Source of the DNA: a virus | IMG/VR virus record: IMGVR_UViG_3300018411_000066 | Location: 1-25,680 of that record | Strand: one strand, 5' to 3' | Length of the DNA stretch: 25,680 bases | Shown here: positions 15,414 to 22,128 of the stretch, piece after piece | Numbering within the stretch: the first letter of the stretch is position 1 | Layout of the letters: each line of letters starts with the position of its first letter | Position numbers and translations under genes: made by a program | The notes under the pieces: model-generated | What the model saw: the letters and a program-made list of their open reading frames with translations, nothing else | Databases searched by the model: none | Told to the model about the DNA's origin: nothing

Positions 15414-15755
15414 TTAAGTTGAACTGAGGTCAGCTAAATCCCTTTTTAACTGCTCCAGGAAGGCTACAGGGACGTCTTGCTGTGTCAATGCATAGTTAGC
15501 TCTGTCTATAGCAGATTGCATGCTGTCTAGTCGGCTTTGGAGCTCATCCTTAGGACACATCACACCGCAACACTGGAAGTAACCTCCCATCAGATTAACA
15601 GGATATTTAGTCACATCCTCCAGCAGCAACACTCCGTACCCTTTACGCTGAGCGTAGTCCATTGCCGATGCTGCATCATGTACGTTCATAGGAACATAAC
15701 CCGTAGGACACAGCGCTGTAGGTGGGATTTTAAAGTGGATTTTACTTGTACGCAT
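15414..15755 (-). CDS. Hypothetical protein of 113 residues
   Basis: Unrecognised. It starts MRTSKIHFKIPPTALCPTGY and has three cysteines in about 40 residues, CCGVMC after GGYFQ, spaced unlike a normal zinc finger. The C-terminal third is helical (ELQSRLDSMQSAIDRANYALTQ, VAFLEQLKRDLADL). It has an AGAGGT ribosome site, is the last of a run of small leftward genes and lies just ahead of the promoter for the terminase set. This kind of position, between replication and packaging genes, often contains accessory or host-takeover genes; no function can be read from the sequence. Confidence 0.55.
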   Translation of the reverse strand: MRTSKIHFKIPPTALCPTGYVPMNVHDAASAMDYAQRKGYGVLLLEDVTKYPVNLMGGYFQCCGVMCPKDELQSRLDSMQSAIDRANYALTQQDVPVAFLEQLKRDLADLSST

Positions 15756-15764
15756 TTTGACCTC

Positions 15765-15983
15765 TCAATCACTGTAATCTACGTTATCCATCTCACGGCA
15801 TTCATGCTCCATTTGACACTCAGAGCAGTAAATAGGCTGACTGTTACTTACGCTGAACAGCTTGTCTGCTTGATACTCACAGCTGTAGCAGATGTTATTC
15901 TGCAGAGCTTCTTGTAAGCGCTGAGCTCTTTTGGCTACGAACTCAGCACGGATTTCTTGCATACGAACTTGATATGGTAGCAT
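15765..15983 (-). CDS. Small Cys-rich protein, possible zinc-binding
   Basis: I choose the ATG at 15983 (72 residues), with AGGAGAG upstream; the longer frame begins with TTG. After a basic helix (MQEIRAEFVAKRAQRLQEAL) it has CYSCEYQADK, then YCSECQMEHEC, giving a CxxC...CxxC pattern typical of a treble-clef or zinc-ribbon knuckle. A small DNA- or protein-binding regulator is plausible. It sits one base from the stop of the preceding gene, so the two are co-translated. Confidence 0.6.
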   Translation of the reverse strand: MLPYQVRMQEIRAEFVAKRAQRLQEALQNNICYSCEYQADKLFSVSNSQPIYCSECQMEHECREMDNVDYSD

Positions 15984-15984
15984 C

Positions 15985-16140
15985 TCACTCTCCTTTAGGA
16001 TTAGTTTCAAACAGTTCCGCTACTGGGAACCATACGTTACGACCAGAGGTCTCAAAGCGACCAAACAGCTTCTTGCCTTCTTTGGTCTTGACACCGTAGG
16101 TAAAGAATTTGACACCGTGAGCTGAGTAGTAAGTGTTCAT
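15985..16140 (-). CDS. Small hypothetical protein
   Basis: Start at the ATG at 16140 (51 residues) with AGGAG six to seven bases upstream; the extended frame would need TTG. The sequence MNTYYSAHGVKFFTYGVKTK continues to GRFETSGRNVWFPVAELF. It is short, beta-rich and without cysteines. A promoter lies just upstream (16167-16195). No family recognised. Confidence 0.55.
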   Translation of the reverse strand: MNTYYSAHGVKFFTYGVKTKEGKKLFGRFETSGRNVWFPVAELFETNPKGE

Positions 16141-16166
16141 GCTGTTCTCCTGTTTAAGATGAGACA

Positions 16167-16195
16167 ATTATTCATCATATCAGAAAAGAAGTAAA
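16167..16195 (-). promoter_or_regulatory. Predicted promoter, member of a repeated pair
   Basis: Leftward -35 TTTACT (16190-16195), 17-bp spacer, -10 AATAAT (16167-16172); the ATG at 16140 lies about 20 nt after the predicted start. The same two hexamers at the same spacing occur at 16475-16503, and the sequence CTTTACTTC(C/T)T(C/T)TCTGA round the -35 is shared by both. Confidence 0.55.
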
Positions 16196-16218
16196 GGACT
16201 TTTGTGATAAAAAGTCCT
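16195..16218 (-). terminator. Hairpin separating two small genes, terminator-like
   Basis: AGGACTTTT (16195-16203) and AAAAGTCCT (16210-16218) form a perfect 9-bp stem with a 6-nt loop in the gap after the gene ending at 16231. On the rightward strand it is followed by CTTTTTG; on the leftward strand by UUACUUCUUUUC. It sits immediately before the promoter at 16167-16195, consistent with isolating the two transcripts. Confidence 0.5.
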
Positions 16219-16230
16219 CTTTTTGTGATT

Positions 16231-16446
16231 TTATTTTGCTAACTTTTTAGCAGCCTGGAAGTCAGCTTGACGTTCAGCTTGAGTAGTGTACTGGCTTTTG
16301 CTAACTACTACAAAGTATACTTCGTCATCTTCTGATTCGTCAACCATCACTTCACAGTTAGCTAGTGCAATCCATTTTTCAATTTTAGCCAGTTCTGAAG
16401 TTGTACCAGTTACGATGCTTGTGCCGTGTGAGTGTTGTACTTTCAT
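16231..16446 (-). CDS. Small hypothetical protein with acidic stretch
   Basis: The ATG at 16446 (71 residues) has an AGAGGAGAG site six bases upstream; a longer form from the ATG at 16476 has no such site. It begins MKVQHSHGTSIVTGTTSELAK, contains VDESEDDEVYFVVVSKS and ends with a Lys/Ala-rich helix. I recognise no family. It follows an inferred promoter (16475-16503) and precedes a hairpin, so it may be transcribed alone. Confidence 0.55.
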   Translation of the reverse strand: MKVQHSHGTSIVTGTTSELAKIEKWIALANCEVMVDESEDDEVYFVVVSKSQYTTQAERQADFQAAKKLAK

Positions 16447-16474
16447 TTTAACTCTCCTCTCTGATGATGAATTC

Positions 16475-16503
16475 ATTATTGTCCATCTCAGAGAGGAAGT
16501 AAA
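16475..16503 (-). promoter_or_regulatory. Predicted promoter and palindrome, repeated pair
   Basis: Leftward TTTACT (16498-16503), 17 bp, AATAAT (16475-16480), with a start near 16468 and the ATG at 16446. ATGAATTCAT (16467-16476) is a perfect 10-bp palindrome covering the start region, and one mismatch aside it extends to 16 bp. A helix-turn-helix gene lies immediately upstream, so an operator here is plausible. Confidence 0.52.
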
Positions 16504-16507
16504 GCAT

Positions 16508-16723
16508 TTATCGTAAAATTTCTGAGAAAAAGTTTATCAGCAGAATTTTACCAATAAGGTGTAACTCGTCACAGCGGAAGCTAACTATCCCTAACTCCCT
16601 TTGACTGTATGAGCTGCTACTGATACCTATGCTGTCAGCTATAGCTTCCTGGCTTATACCAGCTTTGGTTCTGTAGTGTCTTACCTTATTAGCTAGGTTG
16701 CCGTTGAAAGAAGGATCTAACAT
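16508..16723 (-). CDS. XRE/Cro-CI-type helix-turn-helix protein
   Basis: This 71-residue protein carries VRHYRTKAGISQEAIADSIGISSSSYSQRELG, the standard five-helix XRE DNA-binding core: recognition helix residues fall in SSSYSQRE. It starts within the last codons of the upstream gene and is too short to have more than the DNA-binding domain. It may regulate the adjacent promoter with its palindrome at 16467-16476. Whether it represses or activates cannot be told. Confidence 0.75.
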   Translation of the reverse strand: MLDPSFNGNLANKVRHYRTKAGISQEAIADSIGISSSSYSQRELGIVSFRCDELHLIGKILLINFFSEILR

Positions 16724-17169
16724 GGATCCTCCGTTTTGACGTTAGTGTCGTACTGGATAGGTTGGGGTTGAGGTTTGTTATTTTCAGGAGAGGTTAAACT
16801 GATGGATAATTTTCTTATCTCCTCTGCAACAGCCCAAAAATCATCCTGAGTATACATCGGATGTTGACCTTCCTGTATATACCACTGATTCTGAGCTTCC
16901 ATACCTTTAGCGTGGATAATAGCTGCTTGAATAAGACCGTAAGCTTTAAGAGTTTCACGGTCTACGCTTATGTTCATCATCAATTCTTCAGTTTTCATGG
17001 TTTCAACCTTAATATTATCGTCAACAAACATTTCCCACTCGTATTCTTCTAACCAACTAGAAGATCCTTTACAACCAATGGTTGCGCACTTTTGAATCTG
17101 CTCGCCTGCTCTGCGACTATACTTTAAAACGCTTTTACAAATAGGACATTTCTTGTAATCTATAGTCAT
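16717..17169 (-). CDS. Protein with N-terminal zinc ribbon
   Basis: Residues 7-33 hold CPICKSVLKYSRR and then QKCATIGCKG, a CxxC...CxxxxC arrangement suggesting a zinc ribbon. The rest of this 150-residue protein is helical and acidic (MFVDDNIKVETMKTEELMMN; DFWAVAEEIRKLS), with a Pro/Gln-rich tail. Small Lar-like restriction-alleviation proteins have a similar N-terminal metal site, but the remainder does not resemble them. Overlap with the next gene by seven bases suggests coupling. Confidence 0.55.
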   Translation of the reverse strand: MTIDYKKCPICKSVLKYSRRAGEQIQKCATIGCKGSSSWLEEYEWEMFVDDNIKVETMKTEELMMNISVDRETLKAYGLIQAAIIHAKGMEAQNQWYIQEGQHPMYTQDDFWAVAEEIRKLSISLTSPENNKPQPQPIQYDTNVKTEDPC

Positions 17170-17179
17170 CTTTAACCTC

Positions 17180-17437
17180 TTATAAAAATGCAGCGGATAT
17201 CTTACCGCTCATGTCTTTGATTATTTCCTGGTCAGTGAATTTACTACTATATGTAGGATTCATCTTAACCTCTTTGTTTGCATGGATTCTAGAGTACACA
17301 GTTACCCATTTACTGTCATCTTGCTCAGTTATGGTAAAGTGTATCCAGCTAGGTAACTGATAAGACTCCATGCGATAACCTCTTTCAGCTGGATACTCAA
17401 CTCTGGCTAAGAGGTGATCGTACCTTGTGATCCTCAT
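17180..17437 (-). CDS. Hypothetical protein of 85 residues
   Basis: Unrecognised; MRITRYDHLLARVEYPAERGYRME, then LPSWIHFTITEQDDSKWVTVYSR. It looks like a small alpha/beta protein with a basic/aromatic core and a Lys-rich C-terminus. The ribosome site AGAGGTTAG is good. It is packed tightly between neighbours (four to ten bases), so it belongs to the same operon. Confidence 0.5.
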   Translation of the reverse strand: MRITRYDHLLARVEYPAERGYRMESYQLPSWIHFTITEQDDSKWVTVYSRIHANKEVKMNPTYSSKFTDQEIIKDMSGKISAAFL

Positions 17438-17441
17438 TATA

Positions 17442-17768
17442 CTAACCTCTTATGTAATCTAGATTACCTGCTAAACCGGTAGGATTATTATAGATAGTAT
17501 CTACAATCACAAATCCTGGATTTATCAAGCTCAAAGACTCAACCAGTTTTACACCGAACATCGTACCCCGAGTCTTAAACTCCAACTCTACAGGTGACAG
17601 TCGGTCTTTATTGTTAAGATCGTCCTGGATTTGTTGCCAGCCGGACTTACTGAATCTTGCTTCTAGACAAAAGCTAGGGTCTAAAATACCTTCACGGATC
17701 ATCTTATTACGAGTAGTTACTATTACAGCTCGTACTGTATCTAAAGTGAGTGTTTGTGACTTAGTCAT
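17442..17768 (-). CDS. Hypothetical protein of 108 residues
   Basis: No family recognised. It starts MTKSQTLTLDTVRAVIVTTRNKM, a helix, then a mixed alpha/beta stretch (LEFKTRGTMFGVKLVESLSL) ending NPTGLAGNLDYIRG. GAGGATT is the ribosome site. Nothing catalytic is obvious, and it is one of six tightly spaced leftward genes between 16508 and 18119. Confidence 0.5.
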   Translation of the reverse strand: MTKSQTLTLDTVRAVIVTTRNKMIREGILDPSFCLEARFSKSGWQQIQDDLNNKDRLSPVELEFKTRGTMFGVKLVESLSLINPGFVIVDTIYNNPTGLAGNLDYIRG

Positions 17769-17771
17769 TTG

Positions 17772-18119
17772 TTAATCCTCTAAGTTTGAAAAGTCTGAGT
17801 AACCATTAGCTGCAGACCTTATATCTTGAACTAGAGACTCTACGTCCATAATACCGTAGTAGTTTCTAACTATACCTCTATCATTAACCTTTTTGCTTTT
17901 TGAGTCTTTAAGATCTAAGTTCCACTTGTATCTATACTTCTGACGACCTGGATGGTCAGCTACACGTATAGATCTTAAAGACTCATCCTCAAACTTAAGA
18001 TAAACAGATCCATGCTGACTAACGTGATAAATCCATATACCTAAATCCTCAAGCTCATCAAGCAAACAACCTATGACGAGTTGAGTTCTTTGGTTACGTA
18101 TGTCAGCTAATGTCGGCAT
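17772..18119 (-). CDS. Hypothetical phage protein of 115 residues
   Basis: The segment GSVYLKFEDESLRSIRVADHPGRQKYRYKWNLDLKD (residues 37-72) is striking: a short beta meander with a DHPG turn and a W-x-L strand. I have a memory of similar pieces in other phage genomes but cannot assign a function. The N-terminal helix (RTQLVIGCLLDELEDLGIWIYHVS) precedes it. A function in nucleotide or host control is possible, not shown. AGAGGAG is an excellent ribosome site. Confidence 0.52.
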   Translation of the reverse strand: MPTLADIRNQRTQLVIGCLLDELEDLGIWIYHVSQHGSVYLKFEDESLRSIRVADHPGRQKYRYKWNLDLKDSKSKKVNDRGIVRNYYGIMDVESLVQDIRSAANGYSDFSNLED

Positions 18120-18134
18120 ATCTGTTCTCCTCTT

Positions 18135-18683
18135 TTACTTGACCGTTGGTGTCAAGAGCCTTTTCCACATGTAGGTGATTGACTCTGCCTGAAAGTTTGC
18201 ATCATCCAAAGCATTATGTAAAGTCCCGCCTGACTTTCTGTTTAGACCACCTCGGCTTGACTCGTACATATCCTTGATTGTCCGCATATCCCTGACATTC
18301 CAAAACTTCCAAGGAACCTCTAAGCCGTGTTGACGGTAGGCGTTCTCTAGAATGCTGATGTCAAACGTAGCTCCATTACCCCATACCTTGCAATCGGACG
18401 GTAGCCAAAAGGCGAGGTCTATAAGCTGATCTCTAAGGTCCTCAGAACCGTTTAGAGCGGCTTTAGCTTTAGGCGACTGCCGTTGCCACCAAGCTGTTGT
18501 ATCCGGACACAGGAAGCGATCCTGGGCTTGCCAGTTTAATTCGGTGTAGAACTTATCCTGTGTGACAACATTATATCTAGGATCGAAAATCACAGCTCCG
18601 ATAGACACTATTGCACACTCGGGAGTCTTCCCCATTGTTTCCAAGTCGATACTTACGTGACGCGGAGTTTTTGATTGTTCCAT
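18135..18683 (-). CDS. DEDDh 3'-5' exonuclease (Rv2179c/RNase T-like)
   Basis: A 182-residue DEDDh-type exonuclease. Motif I is VSIDLETMGK; motif II is GNGATFDISILENAYRQHG (Asp); motif III is HNALDDANFQAE (His and Asp). The extra WWQRQSP segment at about residue 60-70 and ICPD/FLCPDTT resemble the Rv2179c-like 3'-5' exoribonuclease group. It could trim RNA or act on DNA near the replication proteins; the substrate cannot be told from sequence. The ATG has AGGA upstream and lies downstream of the second 111-bp element. Confidence 0.8.
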   Translation of the reverse strand: MEQSKTPRHVSIDLETMGKTPECAIVSIGAVIFDPRYNVVTQDKFYTELNWQAQDRFLCPDTTAWWQRQSPKAKAALNGSEDLRDQLIDLAFWLPSDCKVWGNGATFDISILENAYRQHGLEVPWKFWNVRDMRTIKDMYESSRGGLNRKSGGTLHNALDDANFQAESITYMWKRLLTPTVK

Positions 18684-18747
18684 AAATAATTCCTGTTTTG
18701 ATTAATCTTTTGAAATAAACCGTCACAGAAGCGGTGTTTTTACCATA

Positions 18748-18858
18748 GGGTTAGAAAAGGTGTAAAATCGTCCTGACCTAACACATATATAAAAATATTT
18801 ATTACAGTTTTTATTTAACCTGCATTAATATTTAATTAAAACACACCTTTTCTAACCC
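18748..18858 (-). repeat. 111-bp covarying inverted-repeat element, copy B
   Basis: Copy B has perfect 16-bp arms GGGTTAGAAAAGGTGT (18748-18763) and complement (18843-18858) with a 79-nt loop. The loop is conserved with copy A (68 of 79), above all in the first 67 positions, where only four differ. Relative to copy A, arm positions 8, 9, 10 and 14 change on one side and the mirrored positions change on the other, keeping pairing perfect. It lies in the 320-bp gap between the primase-helicase and exonuclease genes. Its 5' neighbour in the leftward transcript is a G-rich, C-poor tract. Confidence 0.85.
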
Positions 18859-18931
18859 TGACCACTTCTTACCCTAAAACATTTCCAACTATCCCTGTTT
18901 CCTACCTTCCATTTTCTAACCTTTCTAACCC
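18848..18931 (+). repeat. TTTCTAACC repeats, G-poor tract, possible origin
   Basis: TTTCTAACC occurs as a tandem pair at 18913-18921 and 18922-18930 and again in the right arm of copy B (18849-18857). The plus strand from 18859 to about 18960 has only about four G in 100 bases, so a leftward transcript would be purine-rich and C-poor. Repeats, strand skew and the adjacent primase gene suggest a replication origin, but no known origin motif is recognised. Confidence 0.35.
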
Positions 18932-18952
18932 TTCCCTGTATCCAAGTATCCA

Positions 18953-18990
18953 AACTGTCAAAGATTATTCACAAACAATCCTTGACAGTT
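18953..18990 (-). terminator. 14-bp hairpin after the primase-helicase gene
   Basis: AACTGTCAAAGATT (18953-18966) and AATCCTTGACAGTT (18977-18990) form a 14-bp stem with a 10-nt loop; the single mismatch becomes a G-U pair in the leftward transcript. It lies 14 bases after the primase stop. There is no U-run afterwards, so it may stabilise the message end or act as a factor-dependent terminator. Confidence 0.5.
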
Positions 18991-19003
18991 CCAAAGCACC
19001 TTG

Positions 19004-21685
19004 CTACAAATCATCAAAATCTTCCTCAAACTCAAAACCATCAGAGTCCAAATCCGGACTTTCCTCACTGTCTAATACACTATCAAAGTCTGCAGTCACA
19101 TCCGACTTTACACCGTCAAGCATTTTACCGCCGTAAACTTTCAGCGCGTTACCACCACCAATACGGACGCTATAACCAAGGCTTATCAAATCTTGCTTGA
19201 AGTGGGATTTGCGCTTGCGCATCTTCTCGTCGATGTCGTTGTCTTGGCACCACTCGTTATACACAATACCGTAGAAATCGCTAAAGTCAGCAACAATCTG
19301 GTTAGCGTTACCAGTAAACTCAACCTTCTCTTTAAGGAAGCGTACAACATTGTTAGCATGACCAAACCACTCATCCTTAGCCTGTTTACAAGACTCTGGC
19401 ATTTTGAACTTACCACGACTACGCAAGCGCTGCAGACCTTCTAACATAAAGTTAAGTACGCCAGCCATCTCTTTGGGATTTTGAGTGATATTAAGGACTC
19501 GGTCTACATCTTCCTGATTATGTTTGGTAAACTGACGGCTGAACGGTATTACATTAGCCCGACGGAACATACCATGACTAAGGTCGCGAGTCGCTGGCCA
19601 ACCGTTGCTACACATAATCAAATTGCCGGCGTACATAAAGTGGAAAGCTTCACGACCTTTAGGGTTCGCTTCCATTTTAGTATTCTCAGAGAACATCTTA
19701 ACACCAGCATCCTTTAACAAGTAACCAGCCGGTAATTCCTCAACCACAACCGCCAGTTTAGCGACCAAGGAGTTTAAGGCATGGTTATTACTGGTATCTG
19801 TACCGGCGCTTAACAGCTTAACCGTGGTCATTAGCTGACTGTCTTGGAGGATTGCTTCCATAATCTTTAGGATAGTAGACTTACCATCACCACCAGGACC
19901 TCGGAATAACCACCAGCTTGCAATGTTCTTATACGGTTGAGACGTATAACCCATCAACTCACCCATGTGACGTATCATATCTTCACCGTCGTCAAACTCA
20001 GCAAAGATTTCACTCAATGTCTGCATAAACAAAGGACACTCAGCTGCTGGGTCGTAATCAACGTTAAGACAGTTAATCAGGTAGCTACGATACGTATGCG
20101 GCTTTAATACGTGAGAGCCATCTTTGTTAATCCACAACTCGCCGTTCTTACAGTTAATAACGCTTGACGGCATATCCTTTTTAAATATACGGTCAGCTAA
20201 GGTACTCACCTGAATACGCGCCAGCTTAACGGCCTGTTGGATTAAAGTTAGCTCGGGGAGTTCTAAGCTCATCTTTTCCTTTATGCCGTGTAGCGTTGCC
20301 TGTACCAGCTTAGCCAGGAATTCGTCTGATATTGGCTTCCAGTGAGTCTTATGGTAAGCCCACAGAACACCAGATGGAGGGCAGGTTAAATGCTTGCCTT
20401 TATTAAAGGTGACTTCTAAAGTCTTACGGCTAAGTAATAAGGCTAAGTCGTCTGAGAGTTTAGTATCTAACTCTTTTAGCATCTTGTTGATGTTGGACTG
20501 CTTCATTACTTTGTTAGCTACGAGTATCTCCTGAGCGCGCATAGACTCAAACGTGTCAGCAGCTTTAATAAGACGTAAACAGCGCATAATGTCTTCAGAG
20601 TCGCTGTTTGGTCTTAACTCGTTTGCAGCTTCTATTGCTCGACCTTCTACACCTTCTTCCATTTCTGGGTCGTTGAAGATATCACCAATGTCAATCTCAG
20701 CGGCTAGACGTTTACTGTCCTTGAGCATAGATGCTTCGTCGCTGTTGTCTTCGTCATCTTCGTCGTTTAAATACTGGTTGCCAAAGCTGAGTATAGCCTT
20801 TACATCCTTAGTATCTTCACCGAACTGCTCCAGCTGGCGAATCAAAGTACCTATAGTAGTTGAGTTGTCTTTATCCCATAAAGATTCCCATCGTGTACGT
20901 ATAGTGTTCTCTTCTTCAGAATACATATCGTCTTGTAACGACCAAGCTACGAACTCTTCAATCCCCTGACCATCAGTAGCATGATGCGCACCGCACAACA
21001 AAGGAAACCATTCGTCGTTGCTACCAAAGTCTTCAGGGTTAAGCTTGGAGAGTATCAGGTCTTGCAGTTGTTGACCAGTTAGACAACCTTTACCACTGGA
21101 GTACTCGTCCTTTTTGGTTTTTTCTGGACGTTGTATTAAAGCCAGGATGCTCTCAGGTAAGTCTTGTTTATCACTGTTGCTGTTAACCCACTTATAGTAA
21201 TTACCGCTAGGGTGTTTACTACCAGCACACAACACCTGACGACCAAGACGTTTAAACTCAACTCCAGGAAGATCTTCCAAAGTCTCACGCAGCAGACCGC
21301 AATAAACTTCTTCGGGTAAGGTGCAATAAATATGCCATCCACCACCACCGGTCTTAACGCAAGGTAATTCTTCGGTTAGTTCTTCAAAGTCAAAATAACC
21401 AAACAGTTCGGCAACTGCAGACTCAACGTCTTCACCCTTGTAATTGCGAGGATCCATGTCAATTACGACTTCGTTATGTGGTATACGATAGCCGAGGTTG
21501 TAACCCTTCTCGATCCACTTTTCAACGTCTGAGACTTTATAATCTTTGGTTGTCCAGTCTTTGTCGACTGGCGTCTTACCGCGCTCTTTACCCTTAACCA
21601 TCTTGTTCCAAACATTAATAGGAATAATGTCAGCACCGGTCTTAGCAAAAGCTAGGTAAGGTCTTAGCTCTTTTTTGTTATACAT
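19004..21685 (-). CDS. PrimPol-SF3 helicase fusion, replicative protein
   Basis: This 893-residue protein joins a bifunctional primase-polymerase to a helicase. The N-terminal PrimPol has NEVVIDMDPRN (catalytic D76/D78), GGGGWHIYC (H118) and the third-motif region VEFKRLGRQVLCAGSKHPSG. A central acidic linker (EDDEDNSDEAS, residues about 300-330) follows. The SF3 ATPase has Walker A GPGGDGKST near residue 594, Walker B VVVEE and sensor I LIMCSNGW, followed by a C-terminal winged-helix-like region and an acidic tail (DSEESPDLDSDGFEFEEDF). It should unwind and prime phage DNA. Only the extreme C-terminus looks unstructured. Confidence 0.9.
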   Translation of the reverse strand: MYNKKELRPYLAFAKTGADIIPINVWNKMVKGKERGKTPVDKDWTTKDYKVSDVEKWIEKGYNLGYRIPHNEVVIDMDPRNYKGEDVESAVAELFGYFDFEELTEELPCVKTGGGGWHIYCTLPEEVYCGLLRETLEDLPGVEFKRLGRQVLCAGSKHPSGNYYKWVNSNSDKQDLPESILALIQRPEKTKKDEYSSGKGCLTGQQLQDLILSKLNPEDFGSNDEWFPLLCGAHHATDGQGIEEFVAWSLQDDMYSEEENTIRTRWESLWDKDNSTTIGTLIRQLEQFGEDTKDVKAILSFGNQYLNDEDDEDNSDEASMLKDSKRLAAEIDIGDIFNDPEMEEGVEGRAIEAANELRPNSDSEDIMRCLRLIKAADTFESMRAQEILVANKVMKQSNINKMLKELDTKLSDDLALLLSRKTLEVTFNKGKHLTCPPSGVLWAYHKTHWKPISDEFLAKLVQATLHGIKEKMSLELPELTLIQQAVKLARIQVSTLADRIFKKDMPSSVINCKNGELWINKDGSHVLKPHTYRSYLINCLNVDYDPAAECPLFMQTLSEIFAEFDDGEDMIRHMGELMGYTSQPYKNIASWWLFRGPGGDGKSTILKIMEAILQDSQLMTTVKLLSAGTDTSNNHALNSLVAKLAVVVEELPAGYLLKDAGVKMFSENTKMEANPKGREAFHFMYAGNLIMCSNGWPATRDLSHGMFRRANVIPFSRQFTKHNQEDVDRVLNITQNPKEMAGVLNFMLEGLQRLRSRGKFKMPESCKQAKDEWFGHANNVVRFLKEKVEFTGNANQIVADFSDFYGIVYNEWCQDNDIDEKMRKRKSHFKQDLISLGYSVRIGGGNALKVYGGKMLDGVKSDVTADFDSVLDSEESPDLDSDGFEFEEDFDDL

Positions 21686-21692
21686 TATTACC

Positions 21693-21926
21693 TCAAAGTT
21701 CTGGGCGTAACTGCTGTAGGGTAAACTTCTCTTTTAAGGTTTGGTGCTCGGTCACTTTAATAGCACCGTTTTTGGATATACGTTCGCGTCGCACCCAGGA
21801 TTTGACGACTTCTACTTCTACCTGTAGCATTTTAGCTAGATGAACCTGACTACCGGCATGGTCTATCAGTTGTTGAAGAGCGGCTTTGTGCTCTTTTCGC
21901 AACTGCTCTAGTGTCATTGTTAGCAC
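21693..21926 (-). CDS. Cro/YdaS-like helix-turn-helix protein
   Basis: A 77-residue protein with QLIDHAGSQVHLAKMLQVEVEVVKSWVRRERISKNGAIKVTEH, the pattern of Cro/YdaS-type DNA-binding proteins (alanine-led second helix, then VxSWVRR). I keep the GTG at 21926, because GAGG is eight bases from it and 17 from the next ATG at 21917. It is the first gene of the leftward early transcript and lies beside the divergent promoters, so it is the obvious candidate to regulate them. No partner repressor is seen in the window. Confidence 0.72.
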   Translation of the reverse strand: MLTMTLEQLRKEHKAALQQLIDHAGSQVHLAKMLQVEVEVVKSWVRRERISKNGAIKVTEHQTLKEKFTLQQLRPEL

Positions 21927-21961
21927 TGGCTTTACCTCTTTATTTATATGTCAGTCTGAGC

Positions 21962-21990
21962 ATTATGCACCCAAAAAAGACACCAAGCAA
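21962..21990 (-). promoter_or_regulatory. Leftward early promoter with GCTTGCTT box
   Basis: Leftward -35 TTGCTT (21985-21990), 17 bp, -10 CATAAT (21962-21967). It leads into the helix-turn-helix and replication genes. The -35 lies in GCTTGCTT, the same 8-mer carried by the rightward promoter. Confidence 0.62.
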
Positions 21991-22035
21991 GCCCCTGATA
22001 AAAAACACCGTTTACGACACAAAAAACGCTTGCTT
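21985..22035. repeat. 8-bp inverted repeat embedding both -35 boxes
   Basis: AAGCAAGC (21985-21992) and GCTTGCTT (22028-22035) are exact complements 35 bp apart, lying one in each divergent promoter. They are candidate operators for the adjacent Cro-like protein. Confidence 0.62.
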
Positions 22036-22058
22036 TACCTAAACACCTCAGGCAGAAT
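22030..22058 (+). promoter_or_regulatory. Rightward early promoter with GCTTGCTT box
   Basis: Plus-strand -35 TTGCTT (22030-22035), 17 bp, -10 CAGAAT (22053-22058), with a start near 22065 and a leader of about 63 nt to the ATG at 22129. Same -35 hexamer and spacer length as the leftward promoter. Confidence 0.58.
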
Positions 22059-22128
22059 AGCTCCACTGGTCTAGCAAACACAGCAAACCAGCTTAACAGT
22101 AACTCACTTTAACTTGTAAGGATATACC

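Noticed and set aside
15984-16010. TTG starts extending several small genes (also at 5613, 6406, 10460, 16167)
   Set aside because: In each case an ATG with a good ribosome site, or a TAATG/ATGA overlap, follows shortly.
18953-18990. TTGACA at the hairpin as a strong promoter
   Set aside because: TTGACA appears on each strand because it is part of the stem; neither copy has a fitting -10 at 16-18 bp.
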